A DNA stretch of 64,000 nt from Piscicola geometra (Eukaryota > Annelida > Clitellata > Hirudinida > Piscicolidae). The stretch is from the NCBI GenBank assembly GCA_943735955.1, contig OX030957.1, positions 13,144,517-13,208,516 of the forward strand, read 5' to 3'. Of this stretch, positions 16,942-38,578 are shown piece by piece; the first letter of the stretch is position 1; the number at the start of each line of letters is the position of its first letter. The notes beneath the pieces were generated by a model. The model saw only the letters and a list, made by a program, of their open reading frames with translations. It was not told the origin of the DNA and did no database searches. The position numbers were made by a program, and so were the translations under genes.

Positions 16942-19010
16942 CAGGGGCGCAACCAGCAAAAAATGCTGGGGGGGGGGGGGCTCAACTTTAGTAAAAAAAA
17001 TTATTGTTTAATCCATTTACCACCGCTGTTCCGTTTTGCAACATCAATTTTTATATTTTCTTGCTGTTTTAATACCGAGTTTTTTTCACATATTTTGTAC
17101 AATACATTTTAAATTTTAGTTTTTATAAATTAAATTTCACCTTTTTTCATTTTATTATTTATAGTCTTTTATATCCTGTTTACATTTAAAATTTCTCAAA
17201 CAATCTTTTGTCGCTTAGATAATTGTTCAATTTTTTCGTTCGATTTTTAGTATATTTATACAAATTTAGTCTTATTTTCAGTGTGAAAAGATAGTTAATA
17301 CTTGAATTAATTTTTTAATATTCAAAATAATTTGTTAAACGTTTTCAATGCTTTTAAAAATCAATGGTGCGTTTTCGCAACTTCGAAATCATATGATTTC
17401 ATATGGTTTTAATAAGTCTAGTCATTATAATAATAATAAAATTATCATTTTAATGTTAATGTATTATGAAATTTTTAAAATTAAAATTAAAAGTTGAATT
17501 TTGTAGATGAATGTTAGTTTTTTTATTTCGATAAAAAATTCCAAACCGCAAATGCTTCACACTTGAAGCTTTTATTGAAAAGAATATAATTTTTTAACCT
17601 CTCATAGGTTGAATATAAAATTAAAATAAAGATAACATTCGTCGTCAGTGTCGTCTTTGAAACAGCACGACAGTTTATGAGTGCTGTTGTAATTCACGTT
17701 AAATAATTTGCTTTGTTGTAATTAAAATAATTATTATTAATATTATAACAAATAAATAATCAGAAGTCTGAATTTTGTCAAACTATTTGCAATTGAAATT
17801 TATTTCTGTTTAATAAATGTGGTTTGAATCTATTTATTTATGATTTCTTACTGCACATAAGTATGTCACACTTCCCGCTCATGTTGCGTTTTCGCAACAT
17901 TTTGTTCCACTAAAACTTATGAAATAATTGTTTTCCATTTTTCTCTAGTTATTATTATAACCATATAATGCAAGTCTAAATGTAAAATTCATGTTAACTT
18001 TTTTTCTCGGGTAGCGGCGGTAAATGGGCTAAATAAAAACTACCAATTATAATTGATAAAGAATTTACATAGTTTATTAATGATACAAAAGAAAAACTAA
18101 AAACTAAGTTGCATAGTATTCTTAAAGTTAAGTCATCATTTTTTAAACTAAGGTAAAAAGTAAAAAAATAAGTTTGATATGAGATCCTAAACAGTCTATA
18201 ATTTTTTTTCAAATATTTAGTTTCAACTAAATTTTGATGTGTTCTCAGTTACAAAATAATTTTTCGATCAGTTTGTGAAAATCTTTTCACCATTTCATTT
18301 ACTGGAAGAAGTGCAGTAGCTTTTTTGGTAGCAGATATTCTCAAACAAGCTTTGCAAACGACATGCAGATACAGTCGTCTTAAGATGAGTTTTAATAAGC
18401 AGAAGTTTAGAAAATGCTTTTTCTGCATCTGATGAAGTAACTGGCAGAGTCAGAACAACATCGAGCATATAATGCAACTCGGGCTGAAGGCTTGTTGCTC
18501 AAAAGAATTCTTGCAGTTCGATACATGCAATGAGATCAGACTGATCCGCACGTAAACTTGATGTGTTGATGTGATTTTGAGCTGCCTTTACACAGTTTCA
18601 GCATCCTTTCCATGAAGGTTGGATAATTCTGAAAGCTCGAGAGTTATTTTGTCTATCTGATTTGTTCTTTATATACTGTTTCATGGCTTAAAAAATTTAC
18701 ATATAAAAAGTGTAAAGATTTAAAAGTGTAGTTAAGGTCTAGTGGTGCTCTATTTCTTCTCAGAATTTGTGACATGTTAGTGTTATTTTGGTGGGATCTC
18801 TATGTTCTGTGTTGATATATGAAATGTTTCGTGAGATAAAGACCCGATGGCTATCCAGAGAAAATATCATTGTCCTATGGCATATTGAAAAATTCATTAC
18901 CCCCCCCCCCACCACCACCAAAAAAACTCATCGATTTTCGAAAAATTGCGAGACCCTTTGAAAAGGTCTGGGGGAGGGGGGGCTTGAGCCCCCCCTTGGT
19001 TGCGCCACTG
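16942..19010. mobile_element. hAT-type DNA transposon, copy 2 (2.07 kb)
   Basis: This is a second full copy of the element at 725-2771, with the same ends (CAGGGGCGCAACCAG and TTGCGCCACTG) and its own exact 8-bp duplication TTGCTGTA (16934-16941 and 19011-19018). The two copies can be followed side by side over their whole length, including poly-G/poly-C subterminal tracts and the GCGTTTTCGC motifs near 17030, 17369 and 17885. Confidence 0.92.
18295..18477 (-). pseudogene. hAT transposase dimerisation fragment, copy 2
   Basis: The minus strand reads LPVTSSDAEKAFSK, a Lys/Thr helix and SLFENICYQKSYCTS, parallel to 2053-2235. The fragment is only about 60 codons, with no catalytic core. Confidence 0.75.
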
Positions 19011-19018
19011 TTGCTGTA

Positions 19019-19808
19019 TATAATAGGCTTAGCAACAGGATTGATGAAGGATGAATATGTTATTTAATTCTAACTTATAACTTTTTAGATTATTTTTAGG
19101 GCAATTGGGTCTAGACTATCTTTTTGGTACCGATCTTAAATTGGATACCCGGGTTTAAGTAGCGTGAAATACCAAAATTTTATATAATTTTTTTTATATT
19201 ATAATGTTTTGTTTACAAAAAAGTGGTATTATAATGTTTTGTTTTAAATATGTTTTGAATTTTTAAAGTTTTTGTATTTTCAAGCCATTCTATTATAAAA
19301 CAGTTTAAATTATGAGCATAATTTTTCACAAAATGTTTAATTTTACGCTTTAAAACCAGCAACTTAAAGTTTTTAGTGAATAATTTTAATTTCCAGATAT
19401 TTGTTTTCACTTGAATTTTTTAATAAACTCTAAAATATTCAAGACGTCGTTATCTAGAGGGAGATTTCTATATATATATATATGTAGCTAAGAGCATCTC
19501 TGGCTTCCATGCATCACACAATGAATGATGAACATAAGTGAATATATAAGTATAAAGAAACTCCTCTCATGTTCATTGATCATTTTTTTGAATGGAGCCA
19601 GTCCTTATTCTTTAAACTTTGATTTGGCATTCCGTTGATTGATTTATATATGTTCTTTGTTCAAAGCGAGGTTAAGTATTTCTGGTTTTAATTGTTTTGA
19701 GTTTACCTTGCATTGAAGACTTCTCTAATGCTGAAGGACTAAAGTTGTTGTTGTAAAGAATCACTACCCTTTTAGATGCTCTGAAAAACAAATTAAAAAG
19801 TTAAAACG
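19019..19808. other. AT-rich upstream region of the septin gene
   Basis: No gene is recognisable. There is a short TA run near 19471-19483 and otherwise AT-rich sequence. Promoter and 5' untranslated sequence for the septin that starts at 19809 presumably lie here, but no defined motif stands out. Confidence 0.45.
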
Positions 19809-28731
<8,923 letters not shown>

Positions 28732-29050
28732 GTGTCGAATGCCCTTCAAAGAGTTCAACACGGACCAAATAATTGCTCACCTTTACTTAACGACCATTTC
28801 AGCCCTTCACGTTGTTTCGTCTAATGATCTGATTTCGACATTTCATCATGCGACAAATGGTTGTCTTTTTACGCGCATTTCAAATTTAGTTCGTCGTCAT
28901 GTATTTTCAAGAACAAATTTCAGAGTTTACAGGTTTTGCATCGCTTATTACATATTTTCGCTTACGATTTGAAGACTTTTCTGATTGTCTGCTTCACTTT
29001 TAGCTCCGGAACTCCTGTCCTGAACAAAGGGTTTCAGCATGCAATTTGGC
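28732..29050. other. Downstream region of the septin gene
   Basis: It presumably contains the septin 3' untranslated region. No coding exon or canonical polyadenylation signal is evident. Confidence 0.4.
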
Positions 29051-29245
29051 GAGCGGGTTGGCTTAGATGGTAAAGTCGTTGGACCTGCAACTTAAAGGTC
29101 GTCAGTTCGAATCTCTGTTCAGCCAACCGTGAGCTATAATATACCTAGTGTATATGATGCGATGTTTCACGACTTATGTGGTGTGAGTGGCGCCTCAGTT
29201 GCGTGCCTTGGCGCATTATAAATACGCATATTTTATACATTGAAT
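29051..29245 (+). mobile_element. tRNA-derived SINE (family A)
   Basis: The head has an A-box-like TGGCTTAGATGGTAAAG and a B-box GTCAGTTCGAATCTC with tRNA-like spacing, followed by a tRNA-unrelated body containing tatacctagtgtatatgatg. A reverse-oriented relative lies at 48475-48688 inside a hAT element. The dispersed copies and the body show this is a Pol III-type SINE and not a tRNA gene. Confidence 0.75.
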
Positions 29246-29299
29246 AAACGATGAAGCCTTACAACTAATAATAATAATTATTATACTAATGGTAACGAT

Positions 29300-29425
29300 A
29301 ACAATAATGATGAACCTTATTATAGTGGCGTACAACCCAAACGGATTTCTAGGCCCCTCAGACTGCATATTTCATTCGCGACAATGCGTCACTAGGGTTG
29401 CTAGGACCATTAAGCATTGGTCAAG
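29300..29425 (-). mobile_element. SINE fragment (family B tail)
   Basis: The sequence ccttattatagtggcgtaca is the reverse of the tail at about 10000-9985, and the neighbouring part also corresponds, so this is a reverse copy of the same dispersed repeat. Confidence 0.5.
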
Positions 29426-29911
29426 CAGAGACTCTTTGTCACCCGATCAACCCTCAATGCAACTTCAAAGTGCCTCGACAATGTAAGAGAGTTGTTCGTT
29501 GGATGAAGAAACAATACGAAGCAACAATTCAAATGAGACTCATCGACAAGATTAAAATAGATTAAACTAAACAAGACAGGATAATAAACTGATGCGTTCT
29601 ACAAGCAACATTCCATGCTGCAGTGTGTCCCCCATGATCATCGTTAAAGCCTAGAATAAGGCTCTTATGCCATTAAAAAAGTTTCAAGTGAAATGGAGTG
29701 GAAAAACTTCTTATGCATATTCATACCGCGCATGCGTGTCAATCAAACTGTGCGATGACGAATTTAATACTTGATTGAAAACGCCATTCACAACCAAGTG
29801 CTGTGTCATCTCCCTACTTGACAAATACCTTACATGGTGTTGTGTCGAATTCATCATCTTTTCACTGAACTTATCATCCTGTCGTTAAAAATGCCACAAA
29901 AGTGGAGAGAT

Positions 29912-30469
29912 TCAATGATTTTTTGGTGTGAGGGTGATGAGAAAGGGGTAGTGAAGATTGCTGTCAAATGTATCAGAGTCCTGAGACAACTGTGGTGCAT
30001 GAAGGAACAACTGCTTTCCTAAGAGCCAACACTTAAACTTTTACCAAATCCTTCAACTCCCGCCAAATCACCAAATCCATCAACAACCAACCTTCTCACC
30101 GCCAAAATTATTTTTATTTATTTATCCTAAATAATTACATTCTATTCACCTGTTCTCGCTTCTGCCACATCAAGTCGTCGTGTTTCTCGAAGACTGCCAC
30201 CCACATCCTCTCCATCGCTACCTCTGTGAACCTGCAAACAGTGCCAACATTATGTAGTGTCTGCTTGCCTACTAATTTGGAACGATCAAGAGGCAACAGT
30301 ATCATCATCATCATCTTCTTGATCTTCATCTTCATCGTCATCATCATCGTAATCATCATCATCATCGTCATCATCATCATCATCATCATCATCCACCCAC
30401 GCTAACCGTTTCAGATTGTGTCCTCTGAGTGGAGCCATTATAATCACCAAGCCCTGTGTGGTGGTGGTG

Positions 30470-30501
<32 letters not shown>

Positions 30502-30643
30502 GGTGGTGGTGGTGATAGTAGTAGTGGTGGTGGTGGTAGTAGTAGTGGTGGTGGTGGTGATGGTAGTAGTAGTGGTGGTGGTGGTGATGGTGATGGTAGT
30601 AGTAGTGGTGGTGGTGGTGGTAGTAGTAGTGGTGGTGGTGATG

Positions 30644-30722
<79 letters not shown>

Positions 30723-31862
30723 CAGTAGTTGTAGTAGTAGAATTAGTAGTAGTACTATTAAGAAAAGTAGTATTAATTGCATCAAGAGGGAATAGATGGA
30801 TATAGTTGGATATAGCGACTGAAATGAACGTCAGGAAAGCAAGCAGACGCCTGGTTTGAGGATGCTCATCAGCATGTCAAGCATGTGCACGTGACCCTCC
30901 TCGAAAAACAAACTGGAGATTGGTGTCAATAGCTTTAACAATTATTTCATGCATATTTATTTATCAAGAATAATAATATTAATTATTTTGTGGGTTTGTA
31001 TTATTCATAAAAATATTGCTGTTGATAAACCTAGAAACTTCATTCTCCCCTTGAAAGATATCATTATATTTGCATATATTATAATTATATTTGCATATAT
31101 TATAATTATATTTGCATATATTATAATTATATTTGCATATATTATAATTATATTTGCATATATTATAATTATATTTGCATATATTACAATTATATTTGCA
31201 AATACTATAATTATATTTGCATATATTATAATTATATTTTCATATATTATAATTATATTTGCATATATTATAATTATATTTGCATATATTATAATTATAT
31301 TTGCATATATTATAATTATATTTGCATATATCCCAATTATACTTGCATATATCCCAATTAGATTTGCATATATTCTAATTATATTTGCCTATATTATAAT
31401 TATATTTTAATATATTATAATTATATTTGTACATATTAATATTAAATAATAATGAAAATAATAAAAAGCAAAAAACAAATTTTAAAAAAATAGAAGCACA
31501 CCAATCAGCCATTAAGACGCAGTCAAAGGAGTTTTCCAGGTGTTTGTAGGTGTCAGAAAGGTCCCATCTGAGAATACTGTATGTGTGTGTGTGTGTGAGG
31601 TGTGCGTGTGTATGTGTGTGTGTGAGGTGTGTATATGAGTGTGTGTGTGTATGTGTGTGTGAGAGGTGTGTGTATGTGTGTGTGTGTGTATGTGTGTGTG
31701 TGTGTGTGAGATGTGTGTGTGTGTGAGATGTGTGTGTGTGTGAGATGTGTGTGTGTGTGTATGTGTGTGTGTGTATGTGTGTGTGTGTGTGTGAGATGTG
31801 TGTGTGTGTATGTGTGTGTGTGTATGTGTGTGTGTATGTGTGTGTGCGTATGTACGTGTGTG

Positions 31863-31896
<34 letters not shown>

Positions 31897-31978
31897 GTGC
31901 CAAAAAGGTCCCATCTGAGAATACTGTATGTGTGTGTGTGTGTGTAATTGTGTGTGTGTGTGTGAATGTACGTGTGTG

Positions 31979-32018
<40 letters not shown>

Positions 32019-35000
32019 TGTGTGTGTGTGTGTGTGGTGTATTTGTGTTAATTACAACTTAAATTGAGACCTGCAGCTGACAGACTGGCATTGGAAAGAA
32101 TTCCTCGCCATGATACGCTCGACATCTTGGCGCCAAACAGTAGCAGAAATATTTCAACATTGAAAATATAATTATTTTACAATTAATAAGCTCTTATTCA
32201 TTTAGGTAATCACCATCATCATCACCATCATAATCACCATCATCATCATCACCATCATCATTACCATCATCACCATCACCATTATCACCATCATCATCAT
32301 CATCATCATCATATGCATTGTCCATCGTTTATCGAATTGTTAACATTTATTCCACATTAAGATTTTTAAAGTGTTAAAATGATTGCAGAATTTTTCTTAT
32401 AAATAATGAAAATAATAATAATAATCATTATAAATAGTAGTACTAATAGTAATGATAATAATAAGTTGCAAGCCAACTTTGGACGCAGGTTTGACTGCCG
32501 TCAGTGAGGTGCACGTGGCAGGGTGTGGTGCAGAGAGCCAACTGAGTGTCATTGATTAAATGCTCTTTTAATTGTAATTAATCAATCAATTAATTAATTC
32601 ATGATTTATTGGTTCTTTTCACCAACATTTTTATTAAATTTGAAAACAGTGACACTAAAGTCTTCTCATTAGAAAGATTCAATTATAATTTTAAATACAA
32701 TTAAAACCTATTTAAAATGATCATTATCACCATATTTATAATTCATAATTGGATAATTGACTCACAACAAGGCCAGCGAAGCACGTTTGACCACCACCGA
32801 CCTCACAAACGCTCTTCGACCTGGTGGAAACAACACTTAATGCATCCACCCTGGGTCATCCACCCATCAACACGCATGAATTAGTCGATTGGTGACTCAG
32901 TCACTCATCGAAACTTTATCGATCATCTTCGCTCGTTTAGCCTTTCTAACACGCGAACCAACACACTGAAAATTACTGCATAACCTCCCAAAACTTTATA
33001 TTCATTGAAGCCATCGCCATCACCATCATCAATCACTCTAACACTTGCCTACCTGAAGAATTGTCTGTTGATAATGCAGTAGTGAGCCAAAGCCTCTTCT
33101 GATGGCCATATTCCTTGATGGAGATGATGATATTAATATCACAATATGGAGTTGATGATGATTGTATCACTATCGAGATGATGATGATGAAGCAATCATG
33201 GTGAAGACACCAAAATTATAAACTTTAAAAAACAAATACAAAAAAACATTAAAAATGAAAATGGTTGACTGACTGATATGTCCTGTGTTGTTGAATCCTG
33301 CTAGTGTTTCCAAGGTGACCACTTGCTCTGGCAAACTGCATAACACGAACCTCCTTGCAATCACCCGAAAAACCCGTGTATAAAACGCAGCAGATAATTT
33401 GAAATTACTCTTTTTAAGCAGAACTGCGCCTTATGCACAGAACTTTACAGTGGATCATTAGTGTAGATAGAATCCCTAGTTTGAATGATGAAATGATGGT
33501 TGTAGCATTGCTTAGTGGTTGATGATGATGATGATGATGCCGGACCTGATGATGATCTCTGAATCAAGTCCTTCCAGTTTGCACTTCCACCAGGAGTCGT
33601 CTGCTTCTGTGAGATCGTGTGCATCTACAAGCGTGCACAAACACAAACACACACCCACACACACACGCACACACACACACACGCACACACACACACACGC
33701 CCACACACGCACATACACATGCACACAAACCCTTTTGAAAATGAACCAAGTCAAATGACTGGAAAGGGATAATGGAAGATGGAGCACTAGTGAGTTTCCT
33801 GTTGCGAAGAGTCTGTCAAGTTAGAATTAAACTGCTTACTTCTATGCAGCACTTTTTTAGTTTGTGAGATTTGAATAAGACTTATTCGATAAGTTAATAC
33901 AGGCTTAGAATCAAAACAATCAATCAATCACTAATAATTTGTATAGCGCCCTTTACTAAGTGAACAAAAGCGCTCAGCTATCACGTCCCAAACAAGTACG
34001 TCTTCAGGCCTCGACGGAAAGTTATGAGTGACTTAGTTGAAGTTAAAGAAGAGGGTAAAGAATTCCATAAAAGAGGACCACAGTAAGAAAAAGAACGTTT
34101 AGCAAAAGAGTGTTCAACTGGAAAACGAAAAGAACGATTAAAGGTGGATGATCTTAGACCAGATTTAGGGGGTTCTTTAATTAGATTTTCAAAATAAATG
34201 GGAGCATTACAGTTATGAATTTTAAACCTATTTAGGCATCTTTTAAAAGTCACTCTAGATCTCAAAGGTAACAAATGTAACAAACGAAGATAAGGAGAAA
34301 TGTAAGAAAACTTAGGAGCACGAGCAACAAGACGAGCAGCACAATTAAAGGCTTTATTTAGAGGAGCAAAAGTAGTATCAGGGATGCCATAGTAAAGAGA
34401 GTTGCAATAATCAATCCTGGAGAGAATTAGAGAAGATACAAGAAGCTGCAAAGTAGGATCATCGAGAAAAGGAAGAAGCTGTTTAATACGACGAATGTGG
34501 AAATAACAAGATTTAGAGACAGATAGAATTTGAGGAGCTAAAGTCAGGTTAGAATCGAAGATAAAACCAAGGCTACGAATGGAAGATGAAGGGTTTAGAG
34601 AGAGTGAAGAGGGGGGAGGCAAAACTAAAGAAGGAAGAGATAGTAAAGACTTTGATTTTTTATTGAAATATATGAGTTCAAATTTGTCCGGATTAAGTTT
34701 GAGAAACATAGATGAAGCCCAAGAGATTATAGATTGAAGACAGAGAGTTATTTTATTAACAGTAAGGTCAAGAGAAGAATCAGTGAAAGATGTATAAATA
34801 TAGGAGTCATCAGCATAAATTTGACTGTTTAAAGAAGATGAAGAAATAATAGTAGGTAGTACTGAGGTATAGAGAATAAAAAGTAAGGGACCAAGGATTG
34901 AGCCCTGTGGAACACCCTAAGATAAAATAACAGAAGAAGAATGAGAAGATTCAATTGATAAGAAGTTCGCTCAGAAAGATAGGATTTAAGCCAGTTAAGG

Positions 35001-38000
35001 GAAGATCCAGGAATATTAAAGGAAGCATCTAAAACGTTTAATAAAAGAGTATGATCGACAGTGTCAAAAGCATATGAAAAATCAAGGCATGAAATAATAG
35101 TCGATGCATTAGAATCAGAAGTTAAAATAATGTCCTTATAGAGTTTAAGTAAAGCAGTTTCAGTGGAGTGGCCAATTCTAAAACCAGATTGAAAGGAAGG
35201 AAGTAGTGAGTATTTTTCTAGATTGGAGATTAATTGTTGAGAAATAACTTTTTCGAGGACCTTAGAAAGAAAGGAAAGATTAGATAAAGGTCTATAACTA
35301 TATAAGGATGCAGGATCAAGAGAAGGCTTCTTAATTGTAGCAAAAATAAATGAAGATTTGAGGATAGAAGGAAATTTAGATGTAAAAAAAAGATAAGTTA
35401 ACAAAATCCAGAACATAAGAATAGAATAAAAAAGAGAGTTCTTCAAAAAAGGGTGTAGGAATAAGATCTAGAGAACAAGAAGTGGGAGACATAGAATTAA
35501 TTATATTTGTAAGAGAAGGATGACAAAGATTCATAAATAAACTTATTAAAAGATGGTGTAGGCCTATTATTAGAAGAAGATCTAATATTTCATATTTTAT
35601 TAGTTAGAAATTCAAGATAGTGATCAGGAGAGAAAGATGGAAGAGGAGAGTTCTTATGTAAAAGACAAATTGACAAAGTGCAACTAACAGATGATAAAAG
35701 TCTCCATCTTTCTTTAGCTGTACATTTCATAATCTTAATTATTTTTCTTAAGAATTCAGAATTATAAGATCAGGATTTGATCAACTTTTGTTTGTTACGA
35801 TTAAAAGGGGACTTTTAAAATAATATCATAACTGAAAAATAAAAAAACGATCCATTTTATCTTTTAATCTAATTTAATTTTGAATTAGTTAAATGAAGTT
35901 ATATAAATTTTTGAAAAGTACATTGTCGAATCCTCGAAGGCTGAAAGTCTTCAATTTCTTTCGAAATTTTATAAAACTATTCCACACCAGTTTCATCAAC
36001 CACCCATTCCTTAATTATTTTTTTAGTTTATCAACTTATTTTCTTAATTAATATATAATAACACTTCTTCATCATTTATTCCATCCATCATTCAACACTT
36101 CTCTCACCACTTCAATGCCATTTTTTCTTTATGCACTTATGACGTAAGTCGACTTATACATAAGATCTTATGTTCTCTTCTCTTCCTTCTCAATCTTATT
36201 TCCATTTACAGCGCACCCCTCCACCACCTTTTCTCTCTAAACTATTTTAACCCCTCACTTTCTCTGAAAATTAATACATCGTCTGCGAACATCATGCTCC
36301 GGGGAGAGTCTTGTTTTACCTCATCTGCCAACGTCATTGCTGAAAAGGAAAAGGCTAGAGACGATCTCTGATAGATTTAAACTTCATTCTTAACCAGTCT
36401 GTTGTACCCACACACACTCCACTACAATTACACTCTTTCAACGCAGTGAAGAAGAAGAAGAAGCTACATATTCTATGCCGTGGACATGTATAAAATGAGT
36501 GTTTGAGGCGCGGTCATTGGAAATACATTCAAAAGAATCGTGAATTATAAAGTCTTGCATTGTTCCTGTAGATATTCAACAAAAACATCGAATAAATTAG
36601 CCTTTTCATCATACATTTTGTAAAGTTATATTTTGGTGACTAATTGTCAGAAAATCTCTTCTTAAATGGTAAAATGAAAAAAATCAAGTTGAAAATGAGT
36701 TTTCAGGAATATTTTTAGCTATTACCTCATTTGAAATTACTTAACTTGAAGGTAATTAAACTTCAAGTTAAGTAAATATATAAAGATATTGAATAGAATC
36801 TCTATTGATTGGTTGAGGTTGCATTCAAAGTAGGAATATTCAAATGAAATTGTCAAAATAAAAAATATTTTTTATATAATGTAACGAGTGTAAAACTTGG
36901 AGTTACAAAAGTTATATTGGTTCTAAGGTTAGCTTCTTGCTCTGATGCTTTCCGTGAAACTTAATATATCTTTAACAATTTATCTATAATAATTTATGTT
37001 TCTAGTTTTAAAATGGGAAAATATTTAATTTTTATATATTTTATTATTTCAAATTTAATAGTGCCCGTGCGTGGAATGTATGAATTAATATGAGGGTCAG
37101 GGAGGCTCTGCTGAATTGTTTTCAAAAATACTTTTTTGTATACTTTTAAACTCAACTAGAAAAGTCTGCAGACAATTAAGAATATAATTATTGTGGCGTA
37201 AACCAGAAAGAGCTTCAAAACCACTCGTTTATGTTGCAGATAGACTTAAATATATTTGAAATAAAATAAAATTATATTTCAAGTCATTAACAAGTAAATA
37301 TAAAAAAATCTAAAAGACTGTAATTGAATAAAACAAAAACAGTAATGGTCAGTAAGGTAAATATGGCATAAAAGCTTTCTTAATGCAACTCTAATGTTCT
37401 TGACAAGAATATAATTAATTGCTTTTTGAATAGTTTAAACTCAAAAATCAAACAAAAATTTACTTAGTTACTACATTTGTTAAAAAATTTTATAACGTAT
37501 AAAACAATGATTAAATTCTTCATCTTCCTCTTCTGCTGTTCCAAGCTGCTTTCTACTTAGATGACTTGTCCATGTAAATGACTTCATCTTGTGTAGGTCT
37601 GTCATCACTTTGTCTTCTTCAACCTTGTGCCTACATCTGTCTGCTTGCATCTCCCCACAAAGTTTTTTTTTCTTTTGAAGCAAAAAAGGTTTTTTTACTA
37701 ATTGGTTCGACTTGTCGTCTCATCAACATTTCTTTCACTATATTTGACAGTCACATCTTTCGTTTCAGCCTAAAGTTGTAAAACGGGAGTTTTCAGTGAA
37801 ACTATAGTTTCTATAAAAACCAAAAAAAGAATCATTGGCATCTTTTTAGTTTTTTGTGATTTTCTATAAATTTCATAAATATTACATAAAATTGTATTTA
37901 ATATATTCGCCTATTTTGATAATAACATTGGGTGAACCCCATCTGGCTTTTGATACTTTAGTTACTTTAAAAATCTATTCTTCATGTGTAAATTTCCATT

Positions 38001-38578
38001 CTTTCAAGTTTTTATACATTTCATATTTTCCATTTACTCTAATTATCATTATTTTCTTTGTAAATAAACTTTTAAAGAATTTATTAAAACTCTCCGCTTT
38101 TCTAACTAAGTCGTTGCGATATTCAATCAATCAATCAATCAATCACTAATGATTTGTATAGCGCCCTTTACTAAGTGAACAAAGGCGCTCTTCAAATAAA
38201 TTTGTTAAATAAAACGGTTTTTAGACCATTATCAATATATGTATATATATGAATTAAAATATATATATAAACACACATCAACCTCAATAATCCAACCTCA
38301 CCCACCCCACCATGACAATCACCGCCAAAAAATCACTATCACCATAAATAAAAAATTCTTTCATCACCACAATACCAACACTCATACCACAGCACAATCA
38401 TCACCACATCATCCTCAAAACACAATCATCATTCTTCTCAATTTTCTGTCTTGCCACTGGTGCCGAAGCTGCGAAAGAGGGTGAAGGAGAAGTCATTGCC
38501 AATGCTGGTAGTGCTGCTGCTATGGAAAGCTTTCTCCTTCATCCTTTCTCCCTGAGCGCTTTGATTCCCTGCGGCCAT
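29912..38578 (-). CDS. CAMKMT: Calmodulin-lysine N-methyltransferase (283 aa, 12 exons)
   Basis: This class I SAM-dependent methyltransferase trimethylates a lysine of calmodulin. Exons on the minus strand: 38578-38458, 33624-33546, 33353-33274, 33113-33053, 32820-32766, 32541-32478, 32125-32071, 31576-31502, 30912-30849, 30453-30407, 30231-30150, 29980-29912. All phases agree and the total is 284 codons. Diagnostic stretches are FNNTGHI then RIWPSEEALAHYC, SAM motif I VCEVGGGQTCFAG, HLTDG, NVERIMARN, ILRWD, VLMADCLF, IIMAPLRG, and the C-terminal NLHYPFLITLT, which match the human protein in order. Exon 1 (Kozak-like, overlapping a GATGGCCGC motif) is the least certain; exon 2 could start 18 bases later. 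Intron 1 holds a LINE; intron 7 holds a duplicated piece of exon 8. Many acceptors are preceded by CA- or CCA-rich repeats on the sense strand. Confidence 0.93.
30457..30740. repeat. GGT/AGT triplet repeat abutting a CAMKMT acceptor
   Basis: Triplets GGT, AGT and a few GAT run for nearly 300 bases. On the sense (minus) strand this is ACC/ACT repeat ending directly at the cacacag acceptor of the exon 30453-30407. The long Val, Ser, Gly or Leu readings are repeat artefacts. Confidence 0.95.
31056..31435. repeat. 21-bp AT-rich minisatellite in CAMKMT intron 8
   Basis: About 18 copies of a 21-bp unit like attatatttgcatatattat stand head to tail, with point changes in the last few. There are no spacers. 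Confidence 0.95.
31577..32038. repeat. Complex GT-rich tract with an embedded copy of a CAMKMT exon start
   Basis: GT repeats broken by GA, AT and GC units directly adjoin the acceptor of the exon 31576-31502. Within the tract, 31893-31927 is a near-identical copy (3 mismatches) of 31546-31580, which includes the exon's 3' splice site and its first 31 bases. Confidence 0.92.
33640..33725. repeat. CA-rich microsatellite in CAMKMT intron 1
   Basis: CA repeat interrupted by CG and CC units. It lies just upstream (sense direction) of CAMKMT exon 2; on the sense strand it reads GT-rich. Confidence 0.9.
33905..35830 (-). mobile_element. Non-LTR retrotransposon (CR1/L2-like), 5'-truncated, in CAMKMT intron 1
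   Basis: On the minus strand this reads as the reverse transcriptase and C-terminal part of a LINE. It has FQSGFRIGHSTETALL, the catalytic block CLDFSYAFDTVDH, a PQGS-like segment, YADDSYIY (at about 34800-34830), then RIDYCNSLYYG and the C-terminal CGPLLWNSLP. The frame is broken between 34709 and 34829 and near 34915-34960. The 3' end is gcgctatacaaattattagt followed by ATTG units (33905-33930). No intact endonuclease domain is visible, so it is a dead truncated copy. Confidence 0.85.
33981..35446 (-). pseudogene. Reverse transcriptase pseudogene of the LINE
   Basis: Two open pieces, 35446-34829 and 34709-33981, are parts of one reverse transcriptase reading frame separated by frameshifts. 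Fingers/palm motifs including the Asp of CLDFSYAFD and the YADD box are still readable; the thumb/connection part follows with conserved SRIDYCNSLYYG and RLVARAPKFSYISPYL. It needs at least two frame corrections and is not expected to be active. Confidence 0.8.
35831..38119. other. CAMKMT intron 1, remaining part
   Basis: AT-rich sequence. I see a diverged dispersed-repeat fragment at 37193-37225 and short open frames without domains. No exon is supported here. Confidence 0.45.
38120..38195 (-). mobile_element. Solo LINE 3' end with ATTG tail
   Basis: Repeated AATC (ATTG on the minus strand) followed by actaatgatttgtatagcgc and ctttactaagtgaacaaa matches the 3' ends at 33905-33975 and 60413-60475. 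Only the last ~75 bases are present. Confidence 0.7.

Noticed and set aside
29051..29125. A functional tRNA gene
   Set aside because: A and B boxes are present, but the acceptor and anticodon arms do not pair well and the body matches a dispersed SINE.
31056..31435. Regular repeat array that could suggest a CRISPR
   Set aside because: It is a contiguous 21-bp minisatellite without unique spacers, in a eukaryotic intron.
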